Origin: CAG-217 sp963638105
GTDB taxonomy: Bacteria > Bacillota > Clostridia > Oscillospirales > Acutalibacteraceae
Direction of reading: 5' to 3'
Assembly (NCBI GenBank): GCA_963638105.1
Contig: CAVHPP010000005.1
Coordinates: 1 to 64,000, forward strand
Length of the DNA stretch: 64,000 bases
Numbering within the stretch: position 1 is the first letter of the stretch; each line of letters begins with the position of its first letter. Positions 33,635-42,131 of the stretch are shown here, in pieces. The notes beneath the pieces are model-generated. The model was not told the DNA's origin. It worked only from the letters and a program-made list of their open reading frames with translations, and made no database searches. The translations under genes were made by a program, and so were the position numbers.

Positions 33635-34461
33635 GAAAAAGACAAAAGCAGAAAGCGCCCCAAAGCGCCGCGGAAACGCTCCTACTGGTGCTGCTGGCGG
33701 CGCTGACCCTGGTGCCTCTCTTTTTGGTGGTGCAAAATTCCTTTAAGTCCCGATTTTATATCTCCGGTGACCCGTTTGCGCTGCCCAATAAAGAGACCTT
33801 TGTGGCGCTGGAAAACTATATCAGCGGCTTGTCTGCCGGGGGCTTTTTTGCCGCTTTTGGCCGGTCGCTGCTGATCACCGTTGTGTCTGTGGGGCTGATC
33901 GTCCTTTGCACCTCCATGGCTGCCTGGTATCTGATGCGGGTGCGTACGGCGCTGAGCAAGGGCATGTACTACCTGTTTGTCTTTAGTATGATCGTGCCGT
34001 TTCAAATGGTGATGTACACCATGACCTATTTGGTGGGGCGGGCAAAGCTGAATACCGTTCTCGGTATGCCGTTTATTTATCTGGGCTTTGGCGCCGGGCT
34101 GTCGGTGTTTATGCTGTGCGGTTTTATCCGAGGCATTCCCCGGGAGCTGGAGGAGGCGGCCACCATTGACGGCTGCAACCCGGTACAGACTTTCTTTTTG
34201 GTGGTGTTGCNNNNNNNNNNNNNNNNTCTCAATACCATGTGGATTTGGAATGATTATCTGCTGCCGTACCTGGTGCTGGGCACGGAGAAAAAGACGGTGC
34301 CGGTGGCGATCCAAATTGCCATGCAGGGTGCCTACGGCTCCACAGATTACGGTGGGCTGATGGCTATGCTGGTGCTGGCGATGATCCCCATTGTGGTCTT
34401 TTATCTGTTTTGCCAAAAATATATTATCAAAGGCGTGGTAGCCGGTGCAGTTAAGGGCTAA
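33631..34461 (+). CDS. Sugar ABC transporter permease, MalG type, interrupted by an assembly gap
   Basis: About 276 residues as written, with 16 unknown bases at 34211-34226 in the EAA loop. The loop starts EAATIDGCNPVQTFFLVVL and resumes at LNTMWIWNDYLLPYL. In MalG-type permeases about 12 residues normally lie between these points; only six fit here, so roughly 18 bases are probably missing besides the N run. The reading frame is nevertheless kept on both sides, so the gene is likely intact in the organism. Six spans otherwise. Overlaps the first permease by 4 bp. Confidence 0.88.
   Translation: MRKRQKQKAPQSAAETLLLVLLAALTLVPLFLVVQNSFKSRFYISGDPFALPNKETFVALENYISGLSAGGFFAAFGRSLLITVVSVGLIVLCTSMAAWYLMRVRTALSKGMYYLFVFSMIVPFQMVMYTMTYLVGRAKLNTVLGMPFIYLGFGAGLSVFMLCGFIRGIPRELEEAATIDGCNPVQTFFLVVLXXXXXXLNTMWIWNDYLLPYLVLGTEKKTVPVAIQIAMQGAYGSTDYGGLMAMLVLAMIPIVVFYLFCQKYIIKGVVAGAVKG
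34211..34226. other. Assembly gap (16 N)
   Basis: Sixteen undefined bases inside the second permease gene. The flanking frames agree, but the protein is about six residues short there compared with the family, so the gap length is probably an underestimate. Confidence 0.95.
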
Positions 34462-34490
34462 ACGGCAGCTGCGGAAAGGAGTGTGCCCGA

Positions 34491-35603
34491 GTGGCGTCTA
34501 TCTCGCTTGAGCATATTAAAAAAACTTATGAGGACGGCGTGACTGTCATACCGGACCTGAATTTGGAAATCCGGGATCGGGAATTTTTGATTTTAGTAGG
34601 GCCTTCCGGTTGCGGCAAGTCCACCACCCTGCGTATGATTGCCGGGTTAGAGGACATCAGCGGCGGCACCTTGAAGATCGGCGATCGGATCGTGAACGAT
34701 CTGCCGCCCAAGGATCGGGACATTGCCATGGTGTTCCAAAACTACGCTCTGTACCCCCACATGACGGTGTACAAGAATATGGCCTTTGGCCTGCAACTGC
34801 GGCGGGTGCCCAAGGCGGAGATCGATCGCAAGGTGCAAACGGCCGCACAGGCGCTGGAACTGACCGAATATCTGGATCGGCGACCCCGCGCCCTGTCCGG
34901 CGGACAGCGGCAGCGGGTGGCGCTGGGTCGCGCTATGGTGCGGGATCCGGCGGTGTTCCTTTTGGACGAGCCCCTGTCTAATCTGGACGCCAAGCTGCGT
35001 ACGGAAATGCGCGCACGCATTGCAGAGCTGCACCGGGAACTGGGTACCACCTTTGTGTATGTGACTCACGACCAAACGGAGGCCATGACCATGGCAGACC
35101 GAATTGTGGTTATGTTGGACGGCAAAATTCAGCAGGCAGACACGCCCGCACAGTTGTACGCCCACCCTTGCAATGTGTTCGTGGCCGGGTTTATCGGCAC
35201 GCCGCCTATGAATATATTGCCCGGTCGTTTGGTGCGACGAGGGAGCGCCCTTGTATTGCAGGTACTGGGTACGGAGGTGGCTCTGCCCCATCGGCTGCAA
35301 AGCCATGCCAAACTGCCGGCGTATGTGGATCGGGATGTGCTTCTGGGTCTGCGGGCGGAGGATTTGTCCACGGATCCGGCGCAGCTGAATCCAGCGGCGC
35401 CTGCGGCCTTTCGGGTGCAGGTGGAGATGGCGGAGCGTATGGGGGCGGAAACCTATTTGTACGCAGACCTGCAAGGACGGCGGGTGATTGCCCGGGTGCC
35501 CGGCACCGTCACTTTCCAAAAGGACGACCAAACGGTGCTGTACCCCAACACAGAAGCGCTCCATTTGTTTGATCCGGAAACGGAGGCTTGTATCTGTGAC
35601 TGA
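34491..35603 (+). CDS. msmX-like: Sugar ABC transporter ATP-binding protein, MsmX/UgpC type
   Basis: 370 residues from a GTG with GGAG 9 nt upstream (34478-34481). Walker A GPSGCGKST (about 38-46), Q-loop FQNYALYPHMTVYKNMAFGL, signature LSGGQRQRVALGRAM, Walker B VFLLDEPLSNLDAKLR, switch histidine in YVTHDQTEAMTMADR, then a C-terminal TOBE/MalK-like regulatory domain (about 240-365). It energises the two permeases before it. Having its own ATPase in the operon contrasts with the shared, unlinked MsmX of Bacilli. Confidence 0.94.
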   Translation: MASISLEHIKKTYEDGVTVIPDLNLEIRDREFLILVGPSGCGKSTTLRMIAGLEDISGGTLKIGDRIVNDLPPKDRDIAMVFQNYALYPHMTVYKNMAFGLQLRRVPKAEIDRKVQTAAQALELTEYLDRRPRALSGGQRQRVALGRAMVRDPAVFLLDEPLSNLDAKLRTEMRARIAELHRELGTTFVYVTHDQTEAMTMADRIVVMLDGKIQQADTPAQLYAHPCNVFVAGFIGTPPMNILPGRLVRRGSALVLQVLGTEVALPHRLQSHAKLPAYVDRDVLLGLRAEDLSTDPAQLNPAAPAAFRVQVEMAERMGAETYLYADLQGRRVIARVPGTVTFQKDDQTVLYPNTEALHLFDPETEACICD

Positions 35604-37107
35604 CCGCTTGTTGCAGCGGCGTGGCGCCGGGGTGCTGCTGCCGCTGTTTTCTTTGCCCGGGCCTTACGGGATCGGCACGATGGGTGCCGCGGCTTACCGC
35701 TTTGTAGACGATTTGTCGTCTGCCGGGCAGCGGTACTGGCAGCTGCTGCCCCTGTGCCCGGCAGGGCAGGGGAATTCACCGTACCAAAGCCCCGCCAGCT
35801 TTGCAGGCGATGCGCTGTATATTGATCCGCAGCTGCTGGTGGAAAGCGGGTATTTGCAGCCGTCGGATTTGGATTTGTTGCCCTGCGGTGGTGATGACCG
35901 GGTGGATTATCCGGCTGTGCGCCGGGGGCGTCATGTGCTGTTTGATCGGCTGTTTGACCGCTTTGCGCGCCGTATACCGGTAGATTTTCACTGCTTTTGC
36001 CAAAGTCAGGCCGATTGGCTGGAGGATCACGCCCTGTTTTGTGCCCTTAGTGAATGCTATGGAAAGCGGTTCTTCCTGTGGCCGTCATCTTTGCGGCAGC
36101 GAGAGCCGTCGGCTTTGAAGAGGGCGGCAGCGGAGATGGAGCGGCGGGTGCTGTACCATAAAATGCTGCAATATTTTTTGGATCATCAGTGGCGCGCGCT
36201 GCGGGCTTATGCCAATGCCCGGGGTGTTTACCTGATTGGCGATCTGCCTATTTATGTGGCGGCGTGCAGCGCCGATGTGTGGGCGGCGCCGGCGTTGTTT
36301 ATGCTCTCTCCCTCCGGCGCGCCGTCTCGGCTGGCCGGGTGCCCGCCGGACGCGTTTTCGCCCACCGGCCAGCTGTGGGGCAACCCGGTGTATAACTGGA
36401 GCGCCCACGCCCGCACAGAGTACCGCTGGTGGGTAGCGCGGCTGCGGCACGCTTTGCACTGGTTTGACGCCCTGCGGCTGGACCATTTTCGTGGCTTTGC
36501 CGCTTATTATTCCGTGCCTGCCGGGGCAAAGAATGCCCGGGATGGCTGCTGGCTGCCCGGGCCGGGGTTGTCGCTGTTTTCGGCGCTCCATCGGGCGTTG
36601 GGGGATGTGCCGCTTTTGGCGGAGGACCTGGGCTTTTTGGACGATACGGTGCGGGCGCTGCTTTCAGACTGCGGCTTTCCCGGTATGCAGGTGTTGCAAT
36701 TTGACTTTGATTCCCGGGACTGCGGTGGTGGTGCTGTTTGTAAGCCCAATACGGTGATTTACACCGGCACCCATGATAACGATACGCTGCTGGGCTGGTG
36801 CACCACCGCCCCGCGGCAAGACATACGCCGGGCTTGCGCTGCCTATGGCGTGCGTTATCCCAATCAATTACCGAGGCAGATGATGCTTTCTGCGATGCGA
36901 AGCCCGGCCAACACCTGTATTTTGACTGCACAGGATCTGCTGGGACTGGGCAGCCGTGCCCGCATCAACACGCCGTCAACGGTGGGTGCCCACAACTGGA
37001 GCTGGCGTATGCGCCCCGGCGCCCTGACCCCGGGCATTTTGGCAAAATTATATACCGATACTTGCGCTGCAGATCGGGCGGAAAGGAATAATATATGTCG
37101 GATATGA
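35596..37107 (+). CDS. malQ: 4-alpha-glucanotransferase (amylomaltase, GH77)
   Basis: 503 residues from a GTG overlapping the ATPase gene by 8 bp; CGGAGG at 35581-35586 lies 9 nt upstream, while an open frame from 35488 is inside the ATPase gene. Catalyses transfer of maltodextrin chains, making longer substrates for the phosphorylase. Seen: RRGAGVLLPLFSLPGPYGIGTMG, SPYQSPASFAGDALYIDP, the nucleophile in ALRLDHFRGF, the acid/base in LLAEDLGFLDDTV and the stabilising Asp in YTGTHDNDTLLGW. Cytoplasmic. Overlaps glgP by 13 bp. Confidence 0.93.
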   Translation: MTDRLLQRRGAGVLLPLFSLPGPYGIGTMGAAAYRFVDDLSSAGQRYWQLLPLCPAGQGNSPYQSPASFAGDALYIDPQLLVESGYLQPSDLDLLPCGGDDRVDYPAVRRGRHVLFDRLFDRFARRIPVDFHCFCQSQADWLEDHALFCALSECYGKRFFLWPSSLRQREPSALKRAAAEMERRVLYHKMLQYFLDHQWRALRAYANARGVYLIGDLPIYVAACSADVWAAPALFMLSPSGAPSRLAGCPPDAFSPTGQLWGNPVYNWSAHARTEYRWWVARLRHALHWFDALRLDHFRGFAAYYSVPAGAKNARDGCWLPGPGLSLFSALHRALGDVPLLAEDLGFLDDTVRALLSDCGFPGMQVLQFDFDSRDCGGGAVCKPNTVIYTGTHDNDTLLGWCTTAPRQDIRRACAAYGVRYPNQLPRQMMLSAMRSPANTCILTAQDLLGLGSRARINTPSTVGAHNWSWRMRPGALTPGILAKLYTDTCAADRAERNNICRI

Positions 37108-39476
37108 AAGAGAATTTGGAACTGCTCTCCCGCAGTCTGTACCGACTCCCGGTGGCAGAGCTGACCGATGCGCAACTGCACGCGGTGGTGGCGCGGGCTG
37201 TTTTGGCACGGCTGCAATCGGCTTGGCAAGGTTCGTTGCAGGCCCATTGTGCCGGGCGGCGGGCGTATTATTTTTCTGCGGAATATCTGTTGGGCAAGGC
37301 GGTGTACAACAATCTGCTTTGCACCGGTCTGACCGGCGAAGTGGAGGCGGCGCTTACCGCTTGCGGCCGCACGCTCGACCGGCTGGACTGTGTGCCGGAC
37401 CCGCCTTTGGGCAACGGCGGCTTGGGACGGCTTGCGGCCTGTTTTTTGGACAGCGGCGCCACGCTGAATTTGCCGCTGGACGGCTACGGCTTGCGCTATC
37501 GGTGCGGACTGTTTCGCCAGCAGATTCGGGACGGTTTTCAGGTGGAGACGGTGGAGGATGACCTGCAATACGGCGACCCTTGGAGCGTGTGCTGCCGCGG
37601 GGATACTGTAACGGTGGAATTGGCAGATTTTGCCGTGCAGGCAGTGCCCTATGACCTGCCGATCCCCGGTTACGGTACGGCGCACATTTCTACTTTGCGG
37701 CTGTGGGAGAGTGTGCCCGTAGAGCCGTTTGATTTTGACGCTTTTAACCGTCAGGATTATGCAGCGGCGGTGTCACGTCGCACGGCGGCAGAGAACCTGA
37801 CCCGTGTGCTGTACCCAAATGACACGAAGGAGGACGGCAAGCGCCTGCGGCTGCGGCAGCAGTATTTTTTATGCAGTGCGTCCTTGCAAGATCTGCTGCG
37901 TCGGTATTTGCGCACCCCCGGCTCTGCGCCGGAGAAATTGGGGACTGCGGTAGTGATCCAGCTGAACGACACCCACCCGGTGCTGGCCATTCCGGAGCTG
38001 ATTCGACTGCTTTTGAAGCAGGGTATGACCTTGGAGGCGGCACTGGGCGTTGCAAATGAGGTGTTTCGCTACACCAATCATACGGTGATGCCGGAGGCGA
38101 TGGAAAGCTGGGATCTGGCGCTCTTGGCGTCGGAACTGCCGGAGATCGCACGCCTGCTGTGCCAATTGGACGATTTGTTTTGTGCCGAAATGCAGGCGCT
38201 GGGCGCAGAGGACCGGCTGTGGCACCGGGTGCGCCCGCTGCGGGACGGTCGCATTTATATGGCGGATCTGGCCTGCTGGGTATGCCGCTATGTGAACGGC
38301 GTGGCGGCTTTGCACACGGAGATTTTGCGCCACCGGGTGCTGCGGGATTGGGCACAGCTGTATCCGGATAAAATTTTGAACCGCACCAACGGCATTACCC
38401 AGCGGCGGTTTTTGGCGCTGTGCAACCCGTCTTTGTCTGCGCTTCTTACCCAACGGCTGGGCAGTAAAAACTGGATCACCAACTTGTCCCAGCTGGAGAA
38501 ACTGAAGCCCTATGCGGAAAACAGCGAGGTTTTGGTAGCTTTTTGCGAAACCAAGAAGGATAACAAGCGCCGTTTGGCGCAGTGGCTGGAGCGGCAGGGG
38601 CTGCACTACGACCCGGCGCGTATGCTGGATGTGCAGATCAAGCGCCTGCACGAGTATAAGCGCCAGCTGCTGCATTGCCTGGGTATCTTGGCATTGGCTT
38701 TTCAGATTGAGCAAGGGGAGATCACGGAGTTTGCCCCTACCACCTTTTTGTTCGCCGCCAAGGCAGCGCCCGGTTATGCCCGCGCCAAGGCCATTATCAA
38801 GTTGATCCACGCAGTCGGGGACTATGTGGCACGGTCACCTAAGGCGGCACCGCTTTTGCAGGTGCTGTTTGTGCCGGATTACAGCGTAACGGCGGCAGAG
38901 TGGATCATTCCGGCAGCGGATGTGTCCGAGCAACTTTCCACCGCCGGCACAGAGGCTTCCGGCACCGGGAATATGAAGTTGATGCTGAACGGTGCAGTGA
39001 CTTTGGGCACTTATGACGGCGCCAATGTGGAGATTGTGGCGGCCGCCGGGGAAGAGAATAATTATATTTTCGGCGCCCGGGTAGAGGAATTGGACACCCT
39101 GCGCCGGGGCTATGATCCAAAGGCTTTGTATCGCAGCGATCCGCTGCTGCGGCAGTGCCTGGACGCTCTGACAGACGGCACCTTGTCCGACGGCGGCACT
39201 GGTTGCTTTGCGGATCTGAAACGCAGCCTTTTAGAGCCGGAGGCGGATGGCGTGGCAGATCGGTATTATGTGCTGGGGGATTTCCGGTCCTATGTGCACG
39301 CCAAGCTGCAAGTAAACAGCGATTATCTGCGGTCACCTACGGCCTTCGCCCGCAAATGCTGGCTGAATATGTGCAGCGCCGGCGCCTTTTCGGCAGACCG
39401 TACCATCGGAGAATATGCGCAGGAAATTTGGCAGATTGACCCGGTGGAATTGCCGGAATGTGCAGAAAAGGTGTGA
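37095..39476 (+). CDS. glgP: Glycogen/maltodextrin phosphorylase (GT35)
   Basis: 793-residue pyridoxal-phosphate enzyme releasing glucose 1-phosphate from alpha-1,4-glucans. Seen: AYYFSAEYLLGKAVYNNLL, PPLGNGGLGRLAACFLDS, QLNDTHPVLAIPELIR, TNGITQRRFLALCNP, KRLHEYKRQLLHCLGIL and the cofactor lysine in GTEASGTGNMKLMLNGA. GGAAAGGA ribosome site; ATG lies before the malQ stop. With malQ it converts imported maltodextrins into glucose 1-phosphate. Because it is in the transport operon, maltodextrins rather than stored glycogen are the probable substrate. Confidence 0.95.
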   Translation: MSDMKENLELLSRSLYRLPVAELTDAQLHAVVARAVLARLQSAWQGSLQAHCAGRRAYYFSAEYLLGKAVYNNLLCTGLTGEVEAALTACGRTLDRLDCVPDPPLGNGGLGRLAACFLDSGATLNLPLDGYGLRYRCGLFRQQIRDGFQVETVEDDLQYGDPWSVCCRGDTVTVELADFAVQAVPYDLPIPGYGTAHISTLRLWESVPVEPFDFDAFNRQDYAAAVSRRTAAENLTRVLYPNDTKEDGKRLRLRQQYFLCSASLQDLLRRYLRTPGSAPEKLGTAVVIQLNDTHPVLAIPELIRLLLKQGMTLEAALGVANEVFRYTNHTVMPEAMESWDLALLASELPEIARLLCQLDDLFCAEMQALGAEDRLWHRVRPLRDGRIYMADLACWVCRYVNGVAALHTEILRHRVLRDWAQLYPDKILNRTNGITQRRFLALCNPSLSALLTQRLGSKNWITNLSQLEKLKPYAENSEVLVAFCETKKDNKRRLAQWLERQGLHYDPARMLDVQIKRLHEYKRQLLHCLGILALAFQIEQGEITEFAPTTFLFAAKAAPGYARAKAIIKLIHAVGDYVARSPKAAPLLQVLFVPDYSVTAAEWIIPAADVSEQLSTAGTEASGTGNMKLMLNGAVTLGTYDGANVEIVAAAGEENNYIFGARVEELDTLRRGYDPKALYRSDPLLRQCLDALTDGTLSDGGTGCFADLKRSLLEPEADGVADRYYVLGDFRSYVHAKLQVNSDYLRSPTAFARKCWLNMCSAGAFSADRTIGEYAQEIWQIDPVELPECAEKV

Positions 39477-39530
39477 AAGAAACAGCACAAAAAGAGCCTA
39501 CTTGAAGTAGAAAATTAAATTTTAAGCAAC

Positions 39531-39575
39531 AAACTGATTTCGTTTTTCAAGCGGAGTCAGTTTTTTGTTTTTGTT
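39531..39575 (+). terminator. Terminator of the alpha-glucan operon
   Basis: Twelve-bp stem AAACTGATTTCG (39531-39542) / CGGAGTCAGTTT (39552-39563) with two G-T pairs and a 9-nt loop, then TTTGTTTTTG. Confidence 0.75.
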
Positions 39576-39676
39576 TGAATCCGGTGCTTGCTATAGAAGC
39601 TGAGGTATAGGTCATAGGGATTGCCTTGCCGTGCAATGCTGTCGGGCACGAGAACAGACAATCTTTTTGCCGTGTG

Positions 39677-39705
39677 TTGACGAATATCTCTATTTATATT
39701 ATAAT
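39677..39705 (+). promoter_or_regulatory. Promoter of the polysaccharide locus
   Basis: TTGACG (39677-39682), 17-bp spacer, perfect TATAAT (39700-39705). It is the only strong promoter I see before the 18 same-direction genes up to 57460. The gap 39477-39771 otherwise holds the terminator, this promoter, and the repeat and hairpin listed next. Confidence 0.75.
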
Positions 39706-39715
39706 ATATCCCGTA

Positions 39716-39752
39716 TGATGTTCGTCTGATGTTCGTCCGGCGCTGTCGCCGG
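39716..39752 (+). promoter_or_regulatory. Leader of the polysaccharide locus: tandem 11-bp repeat and hairpin
   Basis: TGATGTTCGTC is repeated exactly at 39716-39726 and 39727-39737, right at the expected transcription start, followed by a GC-rich hairpin CCGGCG - CTGT - CGCCGG (39737-39752). A protein operator or an RNA signal such as an antitermination site are both possible. Confidence 0.4.
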
Positions 39753-39771
39753 CAGACCCGGTGGTGAAAAG

Positions 39772-40587
39772 ATGCTTAAACTGTTTTACATAACCAAGGA
39801 TCCGGCGGTGGCGCGGATTGCACAGGCGGCCGGGGTGGATCGTATTTTTGTGGATATGGAATACATCGGCAAGGCGCAGCGCCAAGGCGGTATGGATACG
39901 GTGCAAAATCACCACACCGTAGAAGACGTGGCCCGGTTGCGACCGGTGCTGGATCAGGCGGAGCTGCTGGTGCGGGTCAATCCGGTGCACCCGGGATCAA
40001 AAGAGGAGATCGACCGGGTGATCGCCGCCGGTGCGGATGTGATTATGCTGCCTATGTGGCAGTCGGCAGAACAGGTGCAGCAATTCATCCGCTGGGTGGA
40101 CGGTCGCGCCAAGACGCTCCTGCTGCTGGAAAATCAGGCGGCGGTGGATTGCCTCGACCGTGTGGTGGCACTGCCCGGGGTGGACGAAATCCATATTGGG
40201 TTGAATGACCTGAGTATTTCCCAAGGGAAAAAATTTTTGTTCCAGCCTTTGGCGGACGGTACGGTGGACGCGGTGTGCGCCAAGATCAAAGCGGCGGGTA
40301 TCCCTTTCGGTTTCGGCGGATTCGGTCGTTTGGGCGGCGGCACATTGCCGGCAGCGTATATTGTAGCGGAGCACTACCGGCTGGGTTCGTCCATGAGTAT
40401 TCTGTCTCGCGCCTTTTGCAACACGGCGCAGATGACCGATTTGAAGGAGATCCAACGGATCTTTACTTCCGGTGTGGCAGAGCTGCGGCAGTATGAGGCG
40501 CAGCTGAGCCGGGCGGAGGATGATTTTTTTGCCTTGCAGCATAAGAAGCTGCAGGACTGTGTAGAACAAATTGTTGAGGGTATGTGA
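39772..40587 (+). CDS. HpcH/HpaI aldolase-family protein in the polysaccharide locus
   Basis: 271 residues with the phosphoenolpyruvate/pyruvate-dependent barrel of HpcH/HpaI class II aldolases and citrate lyase beta. Metal ligands appear kept: the Glu in LLLLENQAAVDCLD and the Asp in EIHIGLNDLSISQG; the pyruvate-binding Arg is in LLVRVNP. The catalytic His of HpaI (in a D-x-E-H motif) is replaced by Tyr in VDMEYIG, so chemistry may differ. It is the first gene of the surface polysaccharide locus and abuts the sugar transferase gene with no gap. It could make or break a 2-keto acid used as a sugar or sugar substituent; this is inference. Confidence 0.8.
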   Translation: MLKLFYITKDPAVARIAQAAGVDRIFVDMEYIGKAQRQGGMDTVQNHHTVEDVARLRPVLDQAELLVRVNPVHPGSKEEIDRVIAAGADVIMLPMWQSAEQVQQFIRWVDGRAKTLLLLENQAAVDCLDRVVALPGVDEIHIGLNDLSISQGKKFLFQPLADGTVDAVCAKIKAAGIPFGFGGFGRLGGGTLPAAYIVAEHYRLGSSMSILSRAFCNTAQMTDLKEIQRIFTSGVAELRQYEAQLSRAEDDFFALQHKKLQDCVEQIVEGM

Positions 40588-41226
40588 ATGTATCGAGGGG
40601 TAAAACGAGCGCTGGATTTTGTTACTGCACTGCTGGCACTGATCGTTCTTTCGCCGCCGTTGGCCATCACGGCGCTGGCGGTGAAGTTGGATTCCAAAGG
40701 CCCGGCCATCTTTAAGCAGCAGCGCTTAGGGCTGCACGGCAAGACCTTTTGGATTTATAAATTCCGCTCCATGTGCCAAGGCGCGGAGCACACAGGCACC
40801 GGCGTGTACAGCGGCGCGGACGATATGCGTGTGACCCGAGTAGGCAAGCTGCTGCGAGCCACCAGCATTGACGAGCTGCCCCAGCTGGTGAATATCTTAA
40901 AGGGCGATATGAGTTTTATCGGTCCTCGGCCACCGCTGACCTATCATCCTTGGCCGTTGGCGGATTACACACCGGCGCAGTTACATATGTTTGATGTGCG
41001 CCCGGGCATTACCGGCTGGGCACAGGTGCACGGTCGTAAGGATGTGGAGTGGCACCATCGAATTGAGCTCAACTGCTGGTATGTGGACCACATGAGTCTG
41101 GCGCTGGATGTGCGCATTCTCTTTGTCACGGCCTTTAAGGTGCTGAAGAATGAGGATAATGTGAACACCGGCGAGACCTTGGCCCGGGACGACGCCCCGG
41201 CGCAGGAAACGGTGATGAAGAGATGA
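40588..41226 (+). CDS. Initiating sugar-phosphate transferase (bacterial sugar transferase family)
   Basis: 212 residues. One N-terminal membrane segment (VTALLALIVLSPPLAITALAV) then the catalytic domain with KGPAIFKQQRLGLHGKTFWIYKFRSMC, RVGKLLRATSIDELPQLVNILKGDMSFIGPRPP and RPGITGWAQVHGR. This short PglC/EpsL-like form starts repeat-unit assembly by moving a sugar phosphate onto undecaprenyl phosphate at the inner face of the membrane. Overlaps the next gene by 4 bp. Confidence 0.93.
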   Translation: MYRGVKRALDFVTALLALIVLSPPLAITALAVKLDSKGPAIFKQQRLGLHGKTFWIYKFRSMCQGAEHTGTGVYSGADDMRVTRVGKLLRATSIDELPQLVNILKGDMSFIGPRPPLTYHPWPLADYTPAQLHMFDVRPGITGWAQVHGRKDVEWHHRIELNCWYVDHMSLALDVRILFVTAFKVLKNEDNVNTGETLARDDAPAQETVMKR

Positions 41227-42131
41227 AAGAACTATTGATCACCGGTGCATGGCGGTGTGGGGAGCAACAGGTGCAGGCGCTGGAGCAGATGGGGTATGCC
41301 GTCACTTTTTGGCCGGACGAACGGCAGGCGGTGAATATGGATACCCGACGATTTGAAGCAGTGATTTGCGGCGGCTTGTTTTTGACTACGCCCATTGAAC
41401 GCTTCCCGGCGCTTAAGTGTATTCAGGTGACTTCCGCCGGGCTGGATCGGGTGCCGCTGGACTATTGCCGGGCACACGGCATTACCGTGTATAATGCCGG
41501 CGGCGTTTATAGCACGCCTATGGCGGAGTTTGTGCTGGGCGGTATTTTGCAGCTGTATAAAGAGAGCAAGTTTTTTGCAGAAAATCAAGCAGCGCACCGG
41601 TGGGAGAAGCACCGGGGCTTGCGGGAACTTAGCGGCAAGACCGCTTGTATTATCGGCACCGGCAGCGTGGGCAGCGCCATTGCTCGGCGGCTGCGGGCCT
41701 TTGATGTGCAGACGGTGGGTGTTAATCGTTCCGGTCACCCGGCGGCAGAGTTTGACCAAACGCAGCCTATCCACCGGCTGGACGATCTGCTGCCCACTTC
41801 AGACTTGGTGATTTGCGCTATGCCCCTGACGGCGGAGACTGCCGGCCTGTTTGACAGCGTGCGCCTGGCAAAGATCAAACCCGGCGCTGTGTTTGTGAAT
41901 GTGGCTCGAGGCAAGGTGACAGATCAGCAGGCGCTGGTGGAAGCGCTGCAAAGCGGGCACCTGTCCGGCGCGGTGCTGGATGTATTTGAAGAAGAACCCT
42001 TGCCCCGGAGCAGTCCCTTGTGGGATATGGAGCAGGTGATATTGACCCCCCACAATTCCTTTGTGGGCGAGCACAACGGCGAGCGGCTGTTTCGCCTAAT
42101 CTGCAAGAATTTGGAGTCATTTGCACAATGA
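41223..42131 (+). CDS. D-isomer-specific 2-hydroxyacid dehydrogenase
   Basis: 302 residues. NAD-binding loop GTGSVGSAIARRL (about 145-157), catalytic Arg in VFVNVARGKVTDQQAL, Glu in LDVFEEEPLP and His in ILTPHNSF. It reduces a 2-keto acid to a D-2-hydroxy acid or the reverse. Such genes are uncommon in polysaccharide loci; here it lies two genes after the aldolase-like protein and overlaps both neighbours by 4 bp, so a joint pathway to a hydroxy-acid building block or decoration is plausible but unproven. A phosphoglycerate or lactate dehydrogenase role is less likely from position. Confidence 0.88.
   Translation: MKELLITGAWRCGEQQVQALEQMGYAVTFWPDERQAVNMDTRRFEAVICGGLFLTTPIERFPALKCIQVTSAGLDRVPLDYCRAHGITVYNAGGVYSTPMAEFVLGGILQLYKESKFFAENQAAHRWEKHRGLRELSGKTACIIGTGSVGSAIARRLRAFDVQTVGVNRSGHPAAEFDQTQPIHRLDDLLPTSDLVICAMPLTAETAGLFDSVRLAKIKPGAVFVNVARGKVTDQQALVEALQSGHLSGAVLDVFEEEPLPRSSPLWDMEQVILTPHNSFVGEHNGERLFRLICKNLESFAQ

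Noticed and set aside
34195..34245. Frameshift in the second sugar permease gene
   Set aside because: The break is the N run; both sides read in the same frame and carry the normal permease motifs, so this is an assembly gap and not a mutation.
39477..39771. tRNA, rRNA or riboswitch in the largest gene gaps (also 19012-19330, 57461-57733)
   Set aside because: No cloverleaf, rRNA segment or known riboswitch core could be made out on either strand; only promoters, terminators and the features listed were seen.
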